The notes beneath the pieces are model-generated. The model worked only from the letters and a program-made list of their open reading frames with translations, had not been told where the DNA came from and did no database searches. Below, one piece after another: positions 61,701-64,000 of a stretch of 64,000 nucleotides of DNA (the first letter of the stretch is position 1; every line of letters starts with the position of its first letter). Origin of the DNA: Lumbricus rubellus (taxonomy: Eukaryota > Annelida > Clitellata > Crassiclitellata > Lumbricidae); contig OX243819.1 in NCBI GenBank assembly GCA_945859605.1, forward strand, positions 1,020,361 through 1,084,360, written 5' to 3'. The position numbers and the translations under genes were made by a program.

Positions 61701-63584
61701 ACTTTGGTTCCAGACGGTGCCGTTCTGCGTTTCCTGAAAGAGTGTCACCTGGACGCTAGATGGCAGAACAAAATCCACTGCTACGCAGACGATCCCAGCA
61801 ACTACACTGAGGACATCTGACGTCCACTGAGCTGGTTGACTACCCGAGTCTCCGAGATCACTGCCCAAGATCCTTATCAACTGCAGTGAATAACCTAGAC
61901 AACCAAGTTACATATGCAATAGTTTTATACGAGGCAACTATAAATACGTAAGATTTAAATTAGTGAAAATGTTTGAATACCGTGCACACTGGTTTAGTGC
62001 ACAAGCTGTTTAAATATCCACATAATTATAAGCAAATCTGAGAAAAATACAACTTCTCCTACACACAATACAGAAGGATTTTGCATAAAATATTAAATAT
62101 CTTCAACATTCGATGTGAGTTGTGTAAACAATAAGTTATCTTGATCTCTTCAACAACTAGCTCACGTCGCATGAACATTGTGCTAAATAATCTTCATTAT
62201 GTCAGAAGATGATGCCTACCCTCGGGTGGATCTTGAACATCGATTGTGTATGATGATTGAATCCCACACCAAGATTCGAAGGACTTGAAGTAAAGCTGAA
62301 TCGTTTTACTTGATGCAAAAGTATTCGTTGAGTTAGGATCCATATATATGTTATCTGCGTCCATATCCAATTGACCATCACTCTTTCTTGTCGTTACCTA
62401 AAGACTTACATCAACTTCAATCACAGCAAACGTTGTCTATGCAATGTATCCCAAATGGACTTTCACATGTGTGCCACTTGTGTGGTCGATAATTATCTAT
62501 GCAAATAAACAAGTAGACCTATTCTGCGCGTAGAACAGTTCTGTGATGCCATATTAACTATAACTAATTTCAAGAATCATCTGCTGGTACTTTTGTGGTT
62601 TTTGGGATCAAATCATGGTGGTCCGCAATAATCATAATTATTCACCATTTTTTGTCTCCCCCATTGTGTCCAATAATACACGTGTTTTCTTTAATTTCAC
62701 ACCTATTTCAGGTCAACTGACTTTCCAGTTACCACTTTTCTAGATCTAAGCAATCCCTACCTTGCCATCTCCTTGTTGTTAAAACATCCCTATTATTCTT
62801 GGTGCGTGGATAATTATTGGACAGGCTATCATATAACACAAGCACTTTATTTCCTATCAGGAGCCAAATTTGTTAAACGATTCTGTCTAAAGTCATGACT
62901 TATTTTTTAGCTTTAAAGAAAGCTCCTGATGAAAACTTACAAATGCCAAGTTCCATCCGTCATCAGTGCAACCATCTCTTTCCGTTAGAACCTTTAGTGG
63001 CATGGTAACGTTGAAATCACCAACCACATTCAAATAAACTGTGGTGGGACCGTCAAATTCGGCCAAGTTGAGCTCGCCGTAAAGATCATACACGAGTATC
63101 AAGATATCTTGAAAAAACGAAACTTGGATTTTAAAATAGTGACAAATATATGCAATTGGTTAAACTAACACGAAGACTAGTGTCCTGCTTTGTCAAACTG
63201 TTCTTGCTTCTCACCAAATGAATGAAACGTTCAATAAAGCCCTGTCAGTGAATGCAAAAAAGGAGGACGATATTAAAAAGCCTTAGGGGACGAGAAGGCT
63301 TATTTTGCGTTTCTGATTATATTTACTAGTAGAGAAAAAATTTTGAACTAAAAAGTAACTTCTTCGGTCTGCAATATGAAGGATGCAAAACGGTTTTTTC
63401 AGAATTCAAATCAACTGATAGGCCTAGAAAGATAATTATGTGAAGATGTCTTCGATGCTGTTGATCCAGAGGAGATTCTTACCATCGCCTTCAATTCGAA
63501 TAGATTTACCAGTCGAATATTTCCAGATGAACTGTGGAGAGGGACTCATCACCCGAGACAAACAAACGTTCTCATCAGCACAGA
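49536..63584 (-). CDS. Gene B: giant mosaic DEG/ENaC (ASC) channel, 5' part outside window
   Basis: Exons read: 63483-63584, 62941-63107, 62220-62397, 61544-61894, 60954-61076, 59896-60210, 59184-59546, 58086-58181, 57444-57504, 57036-57154, 55818-55900, 55584-55682, 54160-54313, 53607-53663, 51941-53262, 50169-50584, 50049-50140, 49536-49777. All join in frame with GT..AG introns and end at TGA 49538-49536. Order: MAM6 N-half, CUB-like, MAM6 C-half, MAM7 N-half, kringle, MAM7 C-half, ASC finger/palm/thumb, a 580-residue insertion, TM2, cytosolic tail. It is the head-to-tail paralogue of gene A and completes the channel fold gene A lacks in this window. Further 5' exons lie beyond the right edge. 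The stretch 63640-63941 probably holds one, but I could not fix its borders. Confidence 0.88.
50049..50140 (-). CDS. Gene B exon B17: palm strands leading to TM2
   Basis: Encodes SNFLEVDIFYGELRYRIIEQ, then TTGYDMVQFL. N(F)L.(V/L)DIF(Y/F)..L.Y..IEQ...Y is nearly invariant in DEG/ENaC channels just before TM2. Acceptor atttgtttag, donor CCTGA|gtaaga, phases 2 to 1. Confidence 0.95.
50169..50584 (-). CDS. Gene B exon B16: helical end of the pre-TM2 insertion
   Basis: Encodes MVEFQFTSDQLEQVLGVEMT, then about 115 residues of heptad-like helix (LKQSLTNVQAELRAAQQVVI) ending NSFLTKFL. It may form a coiled coil. Acceptor tgtcttgtgcag, strong donor CTGTT|gtaagt, phases 0 to 2. Together with exon B15 the insertion is about 580 residues. 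Confidence 0.87.
50777..51645. mobile_element. Non-autonomous hAT-type element
   Basis: 869 bp with inverted ends CA(T/G)GGCCGTCTTAT and a perfect 8-bp target duplication CCGACTAT (50769-50776 and 51646-51653). Subterminal GCCTAGGGCCTACGA occurs at both ends. No transposase. It lies in the gene B intron between exons B15 and B16. Confidence 0.82.
51941..53262 (-). CDS. Gene B exon B15: last thumb cysteines plus large insertion
   Basis: A 1,322-bp exon. It opens with the expected FNCPDEC (the last thumb cysteines of ASC channels). A normal channel would reach TM2 within about 50 residues, but here about 420 residues follow. They are largely helical and contain a Ser/Thr/Pro-rich, mucin-like centre (around 52440-52620), several extra cysteines (CPDNF, KKC, KDC, SSC, LSC) and at least eight N-X-S/T sites (NDT, NVT, NAT, NLS, NGT, NIS, NGS, NDT). 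No known domain was recognised. Acceptor ttatctccacag, strong donor AAAACA|gtaagt, phases 1 to 0. Confidence 0.9.
53607..53663 (-). CDS. Gene B exon B14: ASC thumb, short exon
   Basis: Encodes GPANICSLDDYLSCVEHWN. It matches the ASIC stretch C....Y..C that follows the MPG turn. The exon is only 57 bp. Acceptor tttcttag|GA, donor GGAATG|gtaaga, phases 1-1. Confidence 0.88.
54000..54030 (+). repeat. LINE/SINE 3' tail remnant
   Basis: GGGCGCTATATAAATCACAT followed by AGATAGATA, the same tail as at 17075-17108. Confidence 0.6.
54160..54313 (-). CDS. Gene B exon B13: ASC thumb, PPWGKC and cysteine cluster
   Basis: Encodes LAPPWGKCSSTDYEFF, YTTAKCQLECKTRS and AKCGCKDVYMPG. PPWG.C...C...C....C.C...(Y/M)P is the DEG/ENaC thumb signature with its disulphide ladder. 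Acceptor ttgtctttag, donor GCCAG|gtcggt, phases 0 to 1. Confidence 0.95.
54420..54850 (-). mobile_element. RTE-like LINE 3' relic
   Basis: The minus strand encodes IQQDLKHFKLTPVDADQRTM, then WRQRIRMATRLPPPPSEGLI. It parallels IQQDLKLL...WRRRIRVADPSPEGI of the element at 6270-8283. The upstream part is broken by stops. It lies in the gene B intron between exons B12 and B13. Confidence 0.7.
55030..55410 (+). mobile_element. CR1/L2-like LINE reverse transcriptase relic
   Basis: Plus-strand pieces resemble IKAAFDIVDHAI (the D.SAAFDTVDH RT motif) and, near 55302-55330, YADPFT...DDV (YADD region), with frame breaks between. Confidence 0.55.
55584..55682 (-). CDS. Gene B exon B12: ASC VSPG strand
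   Basis: Encodes IHLHRYDDIPQVSDSGFTVS, then PGYQTLAPLDLQM. It matches V.IH....P.....GF.VSPG, conserved in DEG/ENaC channels. Acceptor gttgatttcag, donor CAGATG|gtagta, phases 0-0. Confidence 0.92.
55818..55900 (-). CDS. Gene B exon B11: ASC palm/beta-ball strand
   Basis: Encodes GATFGLRLMLNVEEYENIPV, then YKQNTGIK. It corresponds to the GL.L.L......Y.P......GI.V strand pair of ENaC/ASIC. Acceptor tatttttttcag, donor ATCAAG|gtaaca, phases 1 to 0. Confidence 0.9.
56127..56313. repeat. 187-bp hairpin palindrome
   Basis: Left arm CTATTAGCACTGCAGGCAAG... is complementary almost base for base to the right arm ending CCTGTAGTGCTAATAG, with a tiny loop near 56220. It contains AAAAAAGCCGTCAGAAAT and its complement. 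Probably a small foldback MITE. Confidence 0.85.
56330..56835 (+). mobile_element. CR1/L2-like LINE 3' relic
   Basis: The plus-strand frame around 56715-56835 resembles CFTGPVAWNRLPLYLRLMPR, the W-N-x-L-P segment of the LINE C-terminus. The frame is broken elsewhere. Confidence 0.5.
56987..57030. repeat. GATGAT-rich microsatellite
   Basis: Imperfect (GAT)n beside gene B exon B10. It gives a spurious His-run frame on the minus strand. Confidence 0.6.
57036..57154 (-). CDS. Gene B exon B10: conserved ASC cysteine segment (CYTFN)
   Basis: Encodes CEWNGVVCNETDIRSELTDL, then GLCYTFNGD. C.(F/W).G..C......T..G.CYTFN is the hallmark of DEG/ENaC ectodomains. Acceptor gtttatttag, donor AACCAG|gtacgt, phases 2 to 1. 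This exon marks the end of the inserted module array. Confidence 0.94.
57444..57504 (-). CDS. Gene B exon B9: ASC finger helix (LGH segment)
   Basis: Encodes SNMKNLATRLGHRRDRLIYT. It aligns with the ASIC/ENaC helix that reads ...(A/L)GH....ML.SC, directly before the first conserved ectodomain cysteines. Acceptor ttattctttgcag, donor TTACAC|gtaact, phases 1 to 2. Confidence 0.85.
58086..58181 (-). CDS. Gene B exon B8: linker back into ASC finger
   Basis: Encodes 32 polar residues including DREKYTGDRLPSDSFRQLVL. Acceptor ctgtttcacag, donor AGCGCTA|gtgagt, phases 1-1. By position it returns the chain from the module array to the channel finger helices. Confidence 0.78.
58494..58815. repeat. Repeat with GGGGAGACTTTATTT motifs in both orientations
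   Basis: AACAAAGTCTCCCCCCCCCC, ACAGAGTCTCCCC, then CCCCAGGAGACTTTATTTAA and AAATAAAGTCTCCGG. Looks like a decayed TIR element. A related motif is in the putative gene A exon 2672-2752. Confidence 0.45.
59184..59546 (-). CDS. Gene B exon B7: MAM7, C-terminal half
   Basis: Encodes DYFMKAVFGKWLDTAVLMAP, TICLQFQYRLS, QQVAFVAEKIGFTLGLEYAA and IRNIIMNESPC. A MAM second half with several N-glycosylation sites. Acceptor tgattttcag, donor CATCAAG|gtaact, phases 1-1. Confidence 0.82.
59896..60210 (-). CDS. Gene B exon B6: kringle domain inserted in MAM7
   Basis: Encodes ECVSDADGRNYVGTQNVTFS, GRPCQPWNSQEPIIHPF, NYCRNPSYDG, then WPFC and EYCPIPVC. The six cysteines, the NYVGT...T.SGRPCQPW block and NYCRNP are textbook kringle. 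It has a longer loop than usual before NYCRNP. Single exon, phases 1-1, acceptor gtctgcgtag, donor GTGAAG|gtacct. It sits between the two MAM7 halves. Confidence 0.92.
60570..60909. repeat. Tandem duplication, 170 bp x 2
   Basis: 60570-60739 and 60740-60909 differ by one visible base (TTTTTAAGG / TTTTCAAGG). Directly downstream of gene B exon B5. Confidence 0.9.
60954..61076 (-). CDS. Gene B exon B5: MAM7, N-terminal half
   Basis: Encodes AAAAPTTNLSCDFTNFDSCG, then YHDASEKESRW. SCDF.NFDSCGY...W is a clear MAM start. Acceptor ggtttttacag, donor CCAACAG|gtgatc, phases 1-1. A 170-bp tandem duplication lies just downstream in the intron. Confidence 0.86.
61544..61894 (-). CDS. Gene B exon B4: MAM6, C-terminal half
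   Basis: Encodes GYSLQLIRILGSDLGDSGSQ, VCVAVDFVLPSSVQVTLFQE, GMFQVSLDRDAARIELVVYF and NNISIEFGLC, a MAM second half ending with the terminal Cys. Acceptor ggttgtctag|GT, donor AAAACG|gtaatc, phases 1-1. It resumes MAM6 after the CUB-like module. Confidence 0.78.
61895..62219. other. Gene B intron 3, nothing recognised
   Basis: AT-rich spacer without repeat or coding signal that I can name. The same holds for 58190-58480, 60215-60565, 61080-61540 and 62400-62935. Confidence 0.5.
62220..62397 (-). CDS. Gene B exon B3: CUB-like module, second half
   Basis: Encodes VTTRKSDGQLDMDADNIYMD, then KTIQLYFKSFESWCGIQSSY and VQDPPE. Acceptor agtctttag, donor CGAGG|gtaggc, phases 0 to 1 as in gene A exon 12364-12550. 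Family assignment rests on phase pattern and position more than on residues. Confidence 0.75.
62941..63107 (-). CDS. Gene B exon B2: CUB-like module, first half
   Basis: Encodes DILILVYDLYGELNLAEFD, VYLNVVGDFNVTMPL and GCTDDGWNLAF. Beta-rich with one Cys. Counterpart of gene A exon 314-486. The phase (1 to 0) equals that of the recognised CUB exon 12719-12909, but the CUB signature is weak, so the family is tentative. Donor GCATTT|gtaagt. Confidence 0.78.
63483..63584 (-). CDS. Gene B exon B1: MAM6, N-terminal half
   Basis: Encodes VCADENVCLSRVMSPSPQF followed by IWKYSTGKS and EGD. Acceptor tttaccgttatag, donor GGCGATG|gtaaga, phases 1-1. It is the direct counterpart of gene A exon 1499-1600. 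Confidence 0.86.
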
Positions 63585-63639
63585 CTATAACGGTAAAAAC
63601 AGGGCAGACAAAGTCATAATCCAAAGTGCAATAATTATA

Positions 63640-63941
63640 AACTAATCTTCCGAGAAATTAGAAGCTCAATTCTGAATTGATTTTTAACGTGAACTATGTA
63701 GCCTAATACTTGTGTATTTCGTAGAAACGCTCCCAGTCCCGACGCTCCATCATTGTTTTCTCGTTTGATGTCTATACTTCTCATGTGGGTACTGTACATG
63801 TACAATTGCACACGAAGGCTTTGACCGAAGTTGAGCATGATACTAAACGGGGAATCTCTGCTGAATCAGAAAGACAAGCTGTGAGATCAGGGCCGAACAG
63901 GAAGAACTTCATCGCGCCAGCACAAGTCAGAAACACAATCT
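63640..63941 (-). other. Likely further gene B exon, borders unresolved
   Basis: The minus strand has a good acceptor (ctctctctaatttttag at 63942) and a second one (tttctgattcag at 63869). After the second, a frame reads SPFSIMLNFGQSLRVQLYMY and on. A MAM5 second half is expected here by analogy with gene A exon 2242-2622. No donor in the right phase is convincing; the best is AGAGAA|gtatag near 63765. Confidence 0.35.
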
Positions 63942-64000
63942 AAAAATTAGAGAGAGTGAGGTTCTATGAAAAGACACGCGATTCACACCCGGCTCAATTG

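Overview
This window looks like genomic DNA from an intron-rich marine animal, probably an invertebrate deuterostome (echinoderm, hemichordate or similar; the species is not recognised). The grounds are metazoan-only extracellular modules (MAM, kringle, CUB, LDL-receptor class A, PAN/apple), long introns with GT..AG borders, and a repeat load of CR1/L2-like and RTE-like LINEs, tRNA-derived SINEs, Tc1/mariner, hAT and many foldback elements. The 8-base palindrome TAGGCCTA recurs throughout. There are no prokaryotic-style genes.

The window is dominated by two giant paralogous genes, both on the minus strand and arranged head to tail. Gene B enters from the right edge and ends with a stop codon at 49536. 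Gene A starts at 41952 and runs off the left edge. I assembled exons by hand from reading frame, splice sites and intron phase: 22 for gene A (about 1,440 codons in the window) and 18 for gene B (about 1,446 codons). Two consecutive exons are shared (gene A 1499-1600 and 314-486; gene B 63483-63584 and 62941-63107), which shows the genes have the same plan. Together they describe a protein of roughly 2,800 residues.

That protein is a DEG/ENaC/ASIC-type (amiloride-sensitive channel, ASC) cation channel. Gene A shows the cytosolic His-Gly motif, TM1 and the post-TM1 strand. Gene B shows the CYTFN-type strand, the VSPG strand, the PPWGKC thumb cysteines, and TM2 with a Gly-Gly-Ser filter. Between them, at the position of the ASIC finger, lies an array of PAN, about seven MAM domains, two kringles, an LDLa, a CUB and a CUB-like module, nearly all on phase-1 exons. 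Three MAM domains are interrupted at the same internal phase-1 intron by another module (CUB, CUB-like, kringle). A second insertion of about 580 residues (helical, Ser/Thr/Pro-rich centre) lies between the thumb and TM2.

Region by region: 1-20 kb holds gene A exons 9-22, with a 5'-truncated RTE-like LINE, a Tc1/mariner relic, a hAT relic, a decayed retroelement ORF and a 34-bp minisatellite in the introns. 20.1-37.4 kb is one gene A intron filled with palindromic elements, headed by an 8,869-bp foldback element (20185-29053) flanked by a 6-bp duplication. 37.4-42 kb holds gene A exons 1-8. 42-49.5 kb is intergenic, with a 750-bp (TTC)n tract, SINEs, LINE relics and a MITE. 49.5-64 kb is gene B. 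No RNA genes, CRISPR arrays or further protein genes were recognised.
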